64,000 nt of DNA. Origin: Prevotella sp. (GTDB lineage Bacteria > Bacteroidota > Bacteroidia > Bacteroidales > Bacteroidaceae). The stretch lies in assembly GCA_016291495.1 (NCBI GenBank), contig JAEEXI010000007.1, forward strand, positions 1 to 64,000, written 5' to 3'. A program made the translations under genes and the position numbers. The notes beneath the pieces are model-generated. The model had not been told where the DNA came from, ran no database searches, and saw nothing but the letters and a program-made list of their open reading frames with translations. This document shows, one piece after another, positions 1 to 6,927 of this stretch; within the stretch, counting starts at the first letter, position 1, and each line of letters starts with the position of its first letter.

Positions 1-95
1 TAGAGCTCAGGGCTCATCACGTAGCGCCACACGCCAGGGTTCTCGGGGTTCTTGTCAAACTTGATCTTCTTCTCTACTGCTTTTACTTTCAACAT
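1..95 (-). CDS. HU-like DNA-binding protein, N-terminal fragment (runs off window)
   Basis: Only the first 31 codons are in the window, read on the minus strand from the ATG at 93-95. The peptide begins MLKVKAVEKKIKF and continues with a PENPGVWRYVMSPEL-type stretch, which I recognise as the start of the Bacteroidales HU-like/HU-HIG DNA-binding proteins. These small nucleoid-type proteins commonly sit beside DUF3987/VirE-type and cell-wall-lytic genes in Bacteroides and Prevotella. The gene has a leader of about 200 nt, and part of it is shared with the small OB-fold-like gene at 16627. The family call rests on the short N-terminus only. Confidence 0.6.
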   Translation of the reverse strand, partial: MLKVKAVEKKIKFDKNPENPGVWRYVMSPEL

Positions 96-103
96 AGACT
101 TTT

Positions 104-158
104 AATTTTTAAACCTTGCATTATAGCCGCCCCTTATCAAGGGGCTCTAAATGTAATA
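104..158 (-). promoter_or_regulatory. Conserved structured 5' leader, copy 1 (GCCCCTT hairpin)
   Basis: On the minus strand this leader reads TACATTTAGAGCCCCTTG, then AT, then AAGGGGCGGCTATAATGCA, then GGTTT, and ends just before the HU-like start codon. GCCCCTT pairs with AAGGGGC around a 4-nt loop, and AGCC can alternatively pair with the downstream GGCT. Nearly the same sequence, with changes mainly in the loop and flanks, precedes the gene at 16627. Conservation in front of two unrelated small nucleic-acid-binding proteins suggests an RNA regulatory element; this is inferred from the two copies. Confidence 0.55.
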
Positions 159-301
159 ATTTTTAGTTAAACATAGGATTTTGTTCTCGTGTCGCCTCTC
201 GGACTTCATTTTTGCGGCCTGCCTAGGGAAATTTTCCTGCTTGGCCAGAGCGCTGATTTTTCCTGCCTGCCGCGCATTTTCCGTCTCTCAATTTGACAAT
301 G

Positions 302-309
302 CAAAGGTA
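302..309 (-). promoter_or_regulatory. Promoter -7 element (TACCTTTG) for the HU-like gene
   Basis: The minus strand reads TACCTTTG here, an exact match to the Bacteroidetes TAnnTTTG box. A -33 TTTG at the expected spacing is not clear. Transcription from here would give a leader of about 200 nt that includes the hairpin element at 104-158. Confidence 0.45.
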
Positions 310-368
310 CGAAAATTTCATTGCGGTTCTCGAATAAAATTGAAAAATTGAAAAATTAAAAAATTGAA

Positions 369-522
369 GTGGTCACGATGGTCATGGTCAAAATGGTCAA
401 AATCGAAAACAGACAATGTCAAAACCGCCACTATAATATAAATATTCTATTTATATATAGTGAGCAAAATAACCACATCCGAAATCGATTTTGACCAAAA
501 TGACCATGACCACTTTGACCAC
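369..522. repeat. Nested inverted repeat, 154 bp, built from TGGTCA words
   Basis: The outer arms (about 369-407 and 485-522) are imperfect inverted repeats rich in TGGTCA/TGACCA units. The right arm reads TCGATTTTGACC, then AAAATGACCATGACCAC. The centre holds a second inverted repeat, CACTATAATATAAATA at 429-444 against TATTTATATATAGTG at 448-462, with a 3-nt loop. The element fills the AT-rich gap between the divergent HU-like and nuclease genes. It could be a miniature palindromic element or a binding-site array. No flanking target duplication was identified. Confidence 0.6.
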
Positions 523-600
523 GAATTTCGCTCGAGCGCACACGGAAAGATGTGAACCATTTAGATGAACACTGTTCAAACTAAAATTGATGGCTAATAA

Positions 601-632
601 TTTGGAAGCTTGAGAAATTGTGAGTATCTTTG
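601..632 (+). promoter_or_regulatory. Promoter (TTTG-N20-TATCTTTG) of the nuclease gene
   Basis: TTTG at 601-604 and TATCTTTG at 625-632 are separated by exactly 20 nt, a full match to the Bacteroidetes vegetative promoter. The predicted transcript starts near 639, about 20 nt before the ATG at 661. Confidence 0.7.
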
Positions 633-660
633 CAGAAACTAAAACAAAATGATTTAAGAT

Positions 661-1875
661 ATGAGCAACATAAAACAATATCAAAGCGCGGTGGATGTGA
701 TCAAGACTGCGATACTGCAGAGTCAGGCACGGGCTGTCAAGGCTGTCAACCAAGAACAGTTGGCTCTATATTATGGTATCGGAAGGTATGTATCGGCAAA
801 CACCCGTAAGAAGAATTGGGGACAAGGAGCCATCGAAGCCATCAGCAACCAATTGAAGCAGGAACTGCCTGGACTGCGTGGATTCTCTGCAACCAGTATG
901 CGCAATATGCGTACATTCTATGAGGAATGGAGAGCACTTGAACCAAATTCATCAGTTGGAACTGATGAAATTCAGCAGTTGAGTTCCAAATCATCAGTTG
1001 CGACTGATGAATTTACAGAAATTAACACTAATTCGGCAGTTGCGACTGCCGAATTTGAAGACGATAGAGAAATTCGTCAATTGCAATTGGCAAACTTGCC
1101 CGACTTTCCTTTGCGTGAGTTCCTGAGCATCAGCTTCACGCACCACATCGCCATTCTTGCAAAAGCTAAGGCCTACGACGAGCGCGTCTTCTACATGAAG
1201 TATGCCGATTCCTACAAGCCTACTGTTGAGGATTTGGAGAAGGCCATCAAGCAAGACCTCTATCACCATCAGGACAAGATGCCCAACAACTTCCTGACTA
1301 CCATCCCTGACTACAAACAGGCCTATCGTGCCATTCGGATGTTCAAGGATGAATATCTGCTTGACTATATCAATGTAGAGGAGTTGGGTATGCACGACGA
1401 GGACGTTGACGAGCGAGTGATCGAGAGCAATATCGTCCATAACGTGAAGAACTTCATCATGACCTTCGGGCGTGGTTTCTCTTTCTACGGCAGTCAGGTT
1501 CACTTCGACAAACTTGGACATGACCACTGGATAGACCTCTTGTTCTTTTGCCGAGACTTGAATCGTACCGTAGTGTTCGAGTTGAAGAATGGTGGATTCA
1601 AGGTGGGCTATCTTGCCCAGCTGAGTGCCTATCTGCGAATACTGAACGACGATGACCGTCGTAGTCATGAAGAAGCTCCCATCGGCATCATCCTCTGCAA
1701 GCATGCCGATAAAGAGTATGCCGGATATATCATGCAGGACTTCAAGCAACCAATGGGTGTTGCCACCTATAAGACAGCTGACGAAATGGATCCCGAACTG
1801 CTGAAAGCCCTGCCTCCAAAGGAAGAACTCCAAAGGGTGTTTGAGGAGAGCAGTAAGAAGGAAGAAAAGCAATAA
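661..1875 (+). CDS. YhcG/DUF1016-family PD-(D/E)XK nuclease-like protein
   Basis: A 404-residue protein. The N-terminal roughly 90 residues match the DUF1016 N-terminal domain (YYGIGRYVS, then WGQGAIEAISNQLKQELPG, then G-FS-TSMRNMRTFYEEW). The C-terminal half carries a PD-(D/E)XK nuclease-like core with HWIDLLFF followed by VVFELKNG, giving the D...ExK pattern, and a QLSAYL helix. The family is often near restriction-modification or mobile loci and is presumed to act on DNA; its substrate is not known. Between the domains (about residues 95-135) is a repetitive linker of SSV-TDE units encoded by three tandem palindromes. No restriction-modification partner is visible. A perfect promoter lies just upstream. 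Confidence 0.85.
   Translation: MSNIKQYQSAVDVIKTAILQSQARAVKAVNQEQLALYYGIGRYVSANTRKKNWGQGAIEAISNQLKQELPGLRGFSATSMRNMRTFYEEWRALEPNSSVGTDEIQQLSSKSSVATDEFTEINTNSAVATAEFEDDREIRQLQLANLPDFPLREFLSISFTHHIAILAKAKAYDERVFYMKYADSYKPTVEDLEKAIKQDLYHHQDKMPNNFLTTIPDYKQAYRAIRMFKDEYLLDYINVEELGMHDEDVDERVIESNIVHNVKNFIMTFGRGFSFYGSQVHFDKLGHDHWIDLLFFCRDLNRTVVFELKNGGFKVGYLAQLSAYLRILNDDDRRSHEEAPIGIILCKHADKEYAGYIMQDFKQPMGVATYKTADEMDPELLKALPPKEELQRVFEESSKKEEKQ
945..1055 (+). repeat. Three tandem in-frame palindromes within the nuclease gene
   Basis: Unit 1 pairs 945-957 with 960-972 (one mismatch). Unit 2 pairs TCATCAGT at 991-998 with ACTGATGA at 1003-1010. Unit 3 pairs AATTCGGCAGT at 1030-1040 with ACTGCCGAATT at 1045-1055. 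Units 2 and 3 share the loop TGCG. Unit 3 differs from unit 2 by changes in both arms that keep pairing. They encode SSVGTDE, SSVATDE and SAVATAE, so the reading frame is kept. Confidence 0.85.
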
Positions 1876-2016
1876 AAATATGGCAAAGCTGACGACGGAA
1901 GAATTCATTGTAGAAAATTCAGAACCGTCCCCATTTTTTACCGATGAAAAGACTCAAATGCTTCAATGGTTAACTTTTTTTAAGGGTGTTATAGTACTCG
2001 TTAACAAAATTCTTCG

Positions 2017-2024
2017 TATCTTTG
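2017..2024 (+). promoter_or_regulatory. Promoter -7 element (TATCTTTG) of the lipoprotein gene
   Basis: TATCTTTG followed by C is an exact TAnnTTTG match, 42 nt before the ATG at 2066. The -33 box is weak. It supports starting the lipoprotein at 2066 rather than at an upstream in-frame codon. Confidence 0.5.
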
Positions 2025-2065
2025 CCCCGAATATGAATCTATTAATTAATTTAAATAACAAGAAC

Positions 2066-3391
2066 ATGAAACACTTTAAATTTCTTTCTATGATGCTCAT
2101 GGCAGTAGTTGCTGTGTTTGCATTTACCGCTTGCGGTGACGATGATGGTGGTGATAAGGGTAATGGTAACCAGGTTACACCCGAGCAACTGTTAGGTACT
2201 TGGTATGGCGTTGATGAAAACTCTTCAAAGAAGATCAACATTTTCGTCATGGATTTTACCTCTGTCGGATCAGGTAATTATACAGAGTACAAGGCTAAGG
2301 CAGACGAGAACTGGAATCCACGTCAACCTCAGTCTGCCAGTATGACTTGGACACTGACCAACGGTACACTTAGTGCTAACGTTAACGGCGTTACCCGCAA
2401 GGGCGATATTTTGAGCCTTAACGGTAATACTATTAAAGTTCGCCGCTATCTGGACGAGGGACGTACTGACGAAATTGTCATGACGCGTGTCAACAGTGCC
2501 AATGAGGTTGTGCAAATTTTCCAGCAAATGGTAGCTGAGAAAACTGGCGGACAGGGCGGTGACATCAATTCCAGCGATCTTGTTGGTTCGTGGGATGCCG
2601 TTGCTTTTACTCCTGAAGGCAAAAGCAGAATTGTGCTTGACCGTAAGAATGAAGATCATTGGCCCTATTGCCTGAGGTGGGTACTTACTAAAGATGAGAT
2701 TACTCAATATGCCATCAACTATCGCGGTAGTGAAGGATATCGTGGCCGTTGGGAGAAGACATTGATCGGTAAATACCGCATTGAAGGAAACGCCTTCATT
2801 ATCTACAACTTCTACGAAGGCTACCACAACGTTATAGACTACGAGAGTGGTGGAGGAACTATGTCTACACAACCAATCCAAGCCACTATTACCCTCACGA
2901 ATTCCGGCTTCAATATCTCAATAGCTGATTATGGCACCTATGAGTTGTCGCAAGTTGACACAGATGCTACCAAGGTTAGCATTTTTGGCACTTGGGGAAC
3001 GACACGTATCGTTGGTAGCGTTACCGACACAAAGACAGGGAATGTCATTGAGAGCTGGGATAACACTCCTACTATTAACGATGCAAAAAATGGTAAGGAG
3101 AGCCTGAAGTACATGGAGTTCACCTTTGGCGAGAGCGGCGCATTCAAACTGCAGCAGTTTGACGAAAAGAAGCGCACATTTACGGAGATCATGGAGGGTA
3201 CTTGGCAGATGAATGGCAATATACTGACTGTTGACTTTGGTAAAGGTAGCAGAACTGTTGAATTAGTATCGCTGACAGAAAACCAATTGGTCATCCACAT
3301 AAACGAAAACGATGAGTTCAAAGTAGAGGAAACTGGTGAAAAGATTTCAGTTGTCTATGACGAGAAGATCTATTTCTCTCGCGTGAACTAA
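2066..3391 (+). CDS. Lipocalin-like lipoprotein with repeated beta domains
   Basis: A 441-residue lipoprotein. Its signal peptide is MKHFKFLSMMLMAVVAVFAFTAC with the lipidated Cys at residue 23, followed by an acidic GDDDGGD stretch typical of Bacteroidetes export to the surface. The body has three similar segments beginning with LLGTWYG, LVGSWDA and IFGTWGT, the start pattern of lipocalin-like domains common in Bacteroidetes lipoproteins of unknown ligand. The reading frame is open further upstream (from an ATG at 1880), but the signal peptide and the promoter at 2017 fix the start at 2066. A hairpin terminator follows. Function is unknown. Confidence 0.75.
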   Translation: MKHFKFLSMMLMAVVAVFAFTACGDDDGGDKGNGNQVTPEQLLGTWYGVDENSSKKINIFVMDFTSVGSGNYTEYKAKADENWNPRQPQSASMTWTLTNGTLSANVNGVTRKGDILSLNGNTIKVRRYLDEGRTDEIVMTRVNSANEVVQIFQQMVAEKTGGQGGDINSSDLVGSWDAVAFTPEGKSRIVLDRKNEDHWPYCLRWVLTKDEITQYAINYRGSEGYRGRWEKTLIGKYRIEGNAFIIYNFYEGYHNVIDYESGGGTMSTQPIQATITLTNSGFNISIADYGTYELSQVDTDATKVSIFGTWGTTRIVGSVTDTKTGNVIESWDNTPTINDAKNGKESLKYMEFTFGESGAFKLQQFDEKKRTFTEIMEGTWQMNGNILTVDFGKGSRTVELVSLTENQLVIHINENDEFKVEETGEKISVVYDEKIYFSRVN

Positions 3392-3435
3392 CACCACGTA
3401 ATCCAACTGATCTGCTTTTTAAGGAATAAAACAGG

Positions 3436-3464
3436 AAACGGAAGTCATTGGGCTTCCGTTTTTT
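3436..3464 (+). terminator. Intrinsic terminator after the lipoprotein gene
   Basis: AAACGGAAG pairs with CTTCCGTTT around a short loop and runs into a T tract, about 45 nt after the stop codon at 3391. Confidence 0.75.
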
Positions 3465-3589
3465 CGTAATTTATCATTATTTCTTTGACCTAAAGGTTCT
3501 CTCTTTGAGAGTGTGGCTTCGCAATCAAAGTGTGGCGTTGCGCTGCCCAGAAATTTATTACTAATTGGTGATATTTTGGAAAAAAGTTG

Positions 3590-3597
3590 TAACTTTG
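3590..3597 (+). promoter_or_regulatory. Promoter -7 element (TAACTTTG)
   Basis: Exact TAnnTTTG match 20 nt before the ATG at 3618. A possible -33 TTG lies at 3565-3567 with slightly long spacing. Confidence 0.5.
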
Positions 3598-3617
3598 CAT
3601 GAAATTAGAGAACATAT

Positions 3618-4250
3618 ATGGACGAAGATAAGGATTTCCTACGGCAAGATAATAACTACCGAACGTTGAAGGCGTTCCAGAAGGCGGAATGCATCTACGA
3701 CGTGACATACTACTTTGCCAATACGTTCCTGAAGGTGGGCGACCGCACCATTGACCAGATGGTGCAGGCGGCACGTTCTGGCAAGCAGAACCTTGCGGAA
3801 GGAAACATCGACGGCATCACGTCGCGCGAGATGGAGCTAAAGCTGACCAACGTGAATAGGGCATCGCTCCATGAACTGTTGCTCGACTATGAGGACTACC
3901 TGCGCGTGAGAGGATTGGAGCAATGGGCGTATGACGACCCACGCTGCGTGCAGACGCGTGCGTTCTGCAAGACGCACCTCGACTCTGCCGTCTATCGAGA
4001 GAAAATCAAGGAGCGCTCTGACGAGACCATTGCCAACATTGCCATCACGCTCATCCACCAATGCGACGTGCTTATCCGTGGACTTATTGAGTGGAAGAAG
4101 CGCGACTTCTTGGAGAAGGGCGGTATCAAAGAGGAGATGTATCAGGCACGTAAGGACTGGCAGAAGAAGAATGGTGCCTACGGGAAGATTCCATACGAGG
4201 GACGTGGGTATCGTGGAGGTGATGGGCGACCCATCAAGCCCATAAAATAA
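3618..4250 (+). CDS. Four-helix-bundle protein (23S rRNA-IVP-like, with C-terminal suffix)
   Basis: A 210-residue mostly helical protein. The segment ARSGKQNLAEG matches the signature of the four-helix-bundle family related to the protein encoded in 23S rRNA intervening sequences and to the diversity-generating-retroelement accessory protein Avd. It continues with TSREMELKLTNVNRASLHELLLDYEDYLR. The C-terminal basic tail fits the 'four helix bundle suffix domain' variants found in Bacteroidetes. No reverse transcriptase is nearby, so a retroelement role is not supported. Its cellular function is unknown. The WYL gene starts 17 nt downstream. Confidence 0.75.
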   Translation: MDEDKDFLRQDNNYRTLKAFQKAECIYDVTYYFANTFLKVGDRTIDQMVQAARSGKQNLAEGNIDGITSREMELKLTNVNRASLHELLLDYEDYLRVRGLEQWAYDDPRCVQTRAFCKTHLDSAVYREKIKERSDETIANIAITLIHQCDVLIRGLIEWKKRDFLEKGGIKEEMYQARKDWQKKNGAYGKIPYEGRGYRGGDGRPIKPIK

Positions 4251-4266
4251 CACGACTTTTGCAGCA

Positions 4267-5157
4267 ATGAAACCAGCTCAGATATTTCACCAGTACATCT
4301 GGATTATTAATACGCTCAGGGCCTATGGCAAGCTGACGCTTGAGGAACTGAACCAGAAATGGATGGACGATAGGGTGGCCGACGGCAACCCCTTGTATCG
4401 CGTGTCGTTCTATCGCCATCGCGATGCCATTCAGGACATGTTTGGCATCATCATCGAGTGCGAGCCCAAGACGTATAAGTATTACATCAGCAACCAGAAA
4501 GTGATCAGCGATGACAGCATCGAGAGTTGGCTGTTCTCCACGCTCACCGTGCATGGCGTGCTGGCCGATAGCGCTGCCGTGAAGGAGCGGCTGGTGCTGG
4601 AGAATGCACCCGTCGGCGAGCAGTATCTCAATACCATCATCAGCGCTATCAAGAGCAACCACCGCCTGCGCATGGGCTACCAGAAGTTCGGGGCCGAGGG
4701 CTATGAGAAGGTGGTATGTCCCTATGCCCTGAAGCTGTCGCAGCGCCGCTGGTACCTGTTGGCGCTGAATGACGAGGAGCAGATGCGTATCTATGCGCTG
4801 GACCGCATGACGAAGGTGGAGTTGACAGACAAGCCGTTCGTGATGCCTGCCGACTTCTCTCCTCAGGATTATTTCTCTGAGTACTATGGTGTATTGACGG
4901 ACAATACGCCCATGGCCCACGTCGTGCTGCGTGCCCACAACAAAACGCCCAACTACCTGCGCACGCTGCCCCTGCACCCTTCGCAGCGAGAAATAGCCAG
5001 CACTGAGCATTACGCCGACTTCTCCCTCGACATCCGTCCCACTGCTGACTTCCTGGGCCAGCTGCTATCGTATGGTGACGGCATTGAAGTGCTTGAACCT
5101 TTGGCTTTGCGCGAGAAAATGCGCCAAATGATAGCCGAAAATCTTAAAAGATATTAA
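4267..5157 (+). CDS. WYL-domain transcriptional regulator
   Basis: A 296-residue protein with an N-terminal winged-helix-like region (about residues 1-75, including LTLEELNQKW and SFYRHRDAIQ) and a WYL domain around residues 125-200, with the diagnostic RRWYLLALNDEEQMRIYALDRM stretch. A WCX-like C-terminal domain ends in LGQLLSYGDGIEVLEP. WYL proteins bind nucleic-acid ligands and control stress, phage-defence and mobile-element genes. The start is the ATG at 4267. The 10-mer ACGACTTTTG just before it (4252-4261) recurs at 5174-5183, upstream of the next transcription unit, so the two units may share a regulator; that link is inference. Confidence 0.85.
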   Translation: MKPAQIFHQYIWIINTLRAYGKLTLEELNQKWMDDRVADGNPLYRVSFYRHRDAIQDMFGIIIECEPKTYKYYISNQKVISDDSIESWLFSTLTVHGVLADSAAVKERLVLENAPVGEQYLNTIISAIKSNHRLRMGYQKFGAEGYEKVVCPYALKLSQRRWYLLALNDEEQMRIYALDRMTKVELTDKPFVMPADFSPQDYFSEYYGVLTDNTPMAHVVLRAHNKTPNYLRTLPLHPSQREIASTEHYADFSLDIRPTADFLGQLLSYGDGIEVLEPLALREKMRQMIAENLKRY

Positions 5158-5166
5158 ATTTTAGTG

Positions 5167-5191
5167 GGGTGTTACGACTTTTGAAACACCC
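5167..5191 (+). promoter_or_regulatory. Operator-like inverted repeat before the S24 operon
   Basis: GGGTGTT at 5167-5173 and AACACCC at 5185-5191 form a perfect 7-bp inverted repeat with an 11-nt centre that contains ACGACTTTTG. It lies 54 nt before the small ORF at 5245. A symmetrical site just upstream of an S24 repressor-like gene suggests autoregulation or WYL binding. Confidence 0.45.
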
Positions 5192-5244
5192 TCTCTTTTA
5201 CTTTGCACCCGTAATTCGAAGTTTAACCAAAAAACAATAAGATT

Positions 5245-5343
5245 ATGGAAGGTGCATTTTTTCTTTTTATGATTCTGGCCGCCGTTGGCAGCCTGCTGAG
5301 TGAGTATGTGAAAGGCGCAGGACGGAAGGAGGCCGAAGTATGA
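5245..5343 (+). CDS. Small membrane peptide (32 aa) coupled to the S24 gene
   Basis: The ORF encodes MEGAFFLFMILAAVGSLLSEY followed by a basic tail, VKGAGRKEAEV: one hydrophobic segment and a short charged end. Its stop overlaps the next start in an ATGA arrangement (5340-5343), so the two are probably translationally coupled. Small single-helix peptides occur in related Bacteroidales clusters with HU-like and lytic genes (for example 'smalltalk' proteins), but I see no clear sequence match. Confidence 0.55.
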   Translation: MEGAFFLFMILAAVGSLLSEYVKGAGRKEAEV

Positions 5344-6194
5344 AGAACGACACATTTGTTCCTCAGCTGATGAGTGCTGAGGAGGCTACGGCGTGGCTTG
5401 ACAGCAAGGGATTCAGTTACACACTGTGCGACGTACCCATCCCCATCATGACTGGAAGGGTGAATTGTGGGGCACCGCTGAGCATTGACGACGAGATGAT
5501 AGAGGGCTACTACTATCTGCCGAAGTCTGCAGTGGGCCTGCACCCGCAGGTGGAGTTATGTGCCCAAGGTGAATCGATGATTGATGCCGACATTCATGAT
5601 GGCGACATGCTGAGACTGGAGTTAGGGGCGTGGCCTCACGATGGCGACATTGTGGTGGCAGAAATTGACGGTGAGTACACGGCGAAGGTGTACTTTACCG
5701 ACGAAGAAGGGCGACATTGGCTGTGTCCTATGAACAAACGCTTCCAGCCCATTCTGCTGACGGAGTCGATGAACGTGCGCATATCGGGCGTGGTGCGTAC
5801 CATTGTGAAGCAGGTGGTGCGCCGGTCATATGGCGAGTGTCAGTCTATTGTCAAGCGGATGCAGGAGCAACGCCAGCAGCAGGGCGATGTGATGCAGCGA
5901 CTGGCCAAGGCGGTGGCTGATGGCGCCCATCTATTCTGGGCATCGTCGTCGTGGGCGGTAGCCTATGGCGTGGCCCGTGACTGTTGTGGCTATGAGGGGA
6001 GCGTCAGCGACTTCGAGCGCAAGGCCCTCGCCATGGATTTACCCAAGACTTTCGAGTATTGCTGTTCTGTGGGCAAGGTGCAGCGTACCATCAGCAATCA
6101 TCCCTACATGCGTCTGCACGTTGATAAATGGAAAGAAAACGGTGCCTCTATCCGCGAAATCGTTTTGATGGAGTTTCTGAGGAAAAACATATAG
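5340..6194 (+). CDS. S24 (LexA/UmuD-like) autopeptidase with C-terminal extension
   Basis: A 284-residue protein. Residues about 40-155 form an S24 peptidase: a probable self-cleavage dipeptide Cys43-Gly44 (GRVNCGAPLSID), the Ser79 nucleophile in GESMIDADIHDGD, and Lys116 in the EYTAKVYF segment. This is the layout of UmuD and LexA self-cleaving regulators that respond to RecA filaments. There is no obvious N-terminal helix-turn-helix, so it resembles UmuD more than a repressor, and no umuC follows. The C-terminal 120 residues are an extension I cannot assign. The gene overlaps the small peptide gene and is followed by a repeat-rich control region and a terminator. Confidence 0.75.
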   Translation: MKNDTFVPQLMSAEEATAWLDSKGFSYTLCDVPIPIMTGRVNCGAPLSIDDEMIEGYYYLPKSAVGLHPQVELCAQGESMIDADIHDGDMLRLELGAWPHDGDIVVAEIDGEYTAKVYFTDEEGRHWLCPMNKRFQPILLTESMNVRISGVVRTIVKQVVRRSYGECQSIVKRMQEQRQQQGDVMQRLAKAVADGAHLFWASSSWAVAYGVARDCCGYEGSVSDFERKALAMDLPKTFEYCCSVGKVQRTISNHPYMRLHVDKWKENGASIREIVLMEFLRKNI

Positions 6195-6280
6195 ACTTAC
6201 CGAAGTAGTTGCCGAAGTTCGGTAAGTCTGCCGACCACTTTTACCGAAATAGGAGACACTTACCGAAATTACTTTCCGAA
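6193..6280 (+). repeat. Cluster of TTACCGAA repeats upstream of the lysozyme promoter
   Basis: Six copies of an 8-mer occur within 84 bp: TTACCGAA at 6197, 6241 and 6260, TTGCCGAA at 6209, TTTCCGAA at 6273, and the inverted TTCGGTAA at 6218. The first and inverted copies are arms of a perfect 12-bp hairpin (6193-6204 with 6218-6229). Position between the S24 stop and the next promoter suggests operator sites or iterons. Confidence 0.7.
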
Positions 6281-6281
6281 T

Positions 6282-6312
6282 GCGTTCCAAGAGATTGGAG
6301 CGCATTTTTTTT
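6282..6312 (+). terminator. Intrinsic terminator after the S24 operon
   Basis: GCGTTCCAA pairs with TTGGAGCGC (one G-T pair) around a GAGA loop and is followed by A and eight Ts. The next promoter begins inside its descending arm. Confidence 0.75.
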
Positions 6313-6325
6313 ATGTCTACTTTTG
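6295..6325 (+). promoter_or_regulatory. Promoter (TTG-N20-TACTTTTG) of the lysozyme gene
   Basis: TTG at 6295-6297 and TACTTTTG at 6318-6325 are spaced by 20 nt. Transcription would start near 6332, which excludes the in-frame codons upstream and supports the lysozyme start at 6373. The leader contains CGATCTTTGAC, then TTATTGATACA, also found before the gene at 16627. Confidence 0.6.
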
Positions 6326-6372
6326 CATCGTCGAAAGGACAAACGATCTTTGACTTATTGATACAAACAACG

Positions 6373-6837
6373 ATGAAAACAACAGAACGACTATTGTCAC
6401 AACTGATGAAAATGGAGGGTCTGCGGCTGACGGCTTACAGGGATGCTGCAGGGGTACCCACCATCGGGTACGGACACACCCGGGACGTCCGCATGGGCGA
6501 CCGGATTACAGAGGATTGGGCACGTCAGCTGCTATGGCAGGACGTGGCCGAGGTGGAACGGCAGGTGAAGGCCATGCAAGTGGCCCGCTCGGAAGGGCAG
6601 TTGGATGCGCTGGTGAGCTTTGCTTACAATGTGGGCATCGGGCGACTGCGCCAGTCGACCCTGCTAAGAAGGATTCGCGAGGGTGGCACGAAGCTGCAGA
6701 TACAGCGTGAGTTCAAGCGCTGGGTGTTTGCTGGCGGGCATCGCCTGCGGGGTCTGGAACTACGACGCGAATGGGAGGCCAACCGCTTCTTTGAAAGCGA
6801 ACCGCTGACCGATGCGGAGATAATTGATAGAATTTAA
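6373..6837 (+). CDS. Phage-type lysozyme (GH24 endolysin)
   Basis: A 154-residue GH24 muramidase that hydrolyses the MurNAc-GlcNAc bond of peptidoglycan. The T4-type catalytic triad is intact: Glu15 in KMEGLRLTAY, Asp24 in YRDAAG, and Thr30 in VPTIGYGHT. The C-terminal LRGLELRREWEANRFF matches the family's closing GLxxRRxxExxLF motif. There is no signal peptide, so export would need a holin or another route, as for phage endolysins. The start at 6373 is chosen because it gives the normal family N-terminus and lies downstream of the promoter. It immediately precedes the leader and the Rha gene of cassette A. Confidence 0.85.
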   Translation: MKTTERLLSQLMKMEGLRLTAYRDAAGVPTIGYGHTRDVRMGDRITEDWARQLLWQDVAEVERQVKAMQVARSEGQLDALVSFAYNVGIGRLRQSTLLRRIREGGTKLQIQREFKRWVFAGGHRLRGLELRREWEANRFFESEPLTDAEIIDRI

Positions 6838-6843
6838 AACAAA

Positions 6844-6927
6844 CCCTGAGTTGAAGCGGAAGAGGATATTCTCGAGTAAATGGCCAAGGAATCTGAATGC
6901 TTCTTCTCGCAAAATCAACTCAACATT
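6844..6927 (+). promoter_or_regulatory. Structured leader of cassette A (copy 1)
   Basis: CCTGAGTTGAAG at the 5' end pairs with TCAACTCA at 6915-6922 (8-bp perfect outer stem, 6847-6854). Inner pairing of GCG and GAAGAG with TTCTTC and CGC is possible with a bulge. The centre holds the palindrome CTCGAG at 6871-6876. The same layout precedes the paralogous gene at 17019, where the palindrome is CCCGGG and the inner stem has a C-G to T-A exchange. The start codon at 6928 follows the stem by 5 nt. Confidence 0.7.

Noticed and set aside
451..753. Minus-strand frame across the nuclease promoter and start
   Set aside because: It overlaps the perfect promoter and the palindromic element and encodes a low-complexity peptide.
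661..1875. Restriction-modification or defence operon around the YhcG-like nuclease
   Set aside because: The gene stands alone; no methyltransferase, specificity subunit or other defence gene is adjacent.
994..1908. Long minus-strand open frame opposite the nuclease gene
   Set aside because: It is a mirror of the well-supported plus-strand gene; composition and motifs support only the plus strand.
3618..4250. Diversity-generating retroelement (the four-helix protein resembles Avd)
   Set aside because: No reverse transcriptase, template repeat or variable repeat was found nearby.
6880..6927. Longer N-terminus for the Rha protein of cassette A (start at 6880)
   Set aside because: The extra codons are the conserved leader; in cassette B the same region is out of frame.
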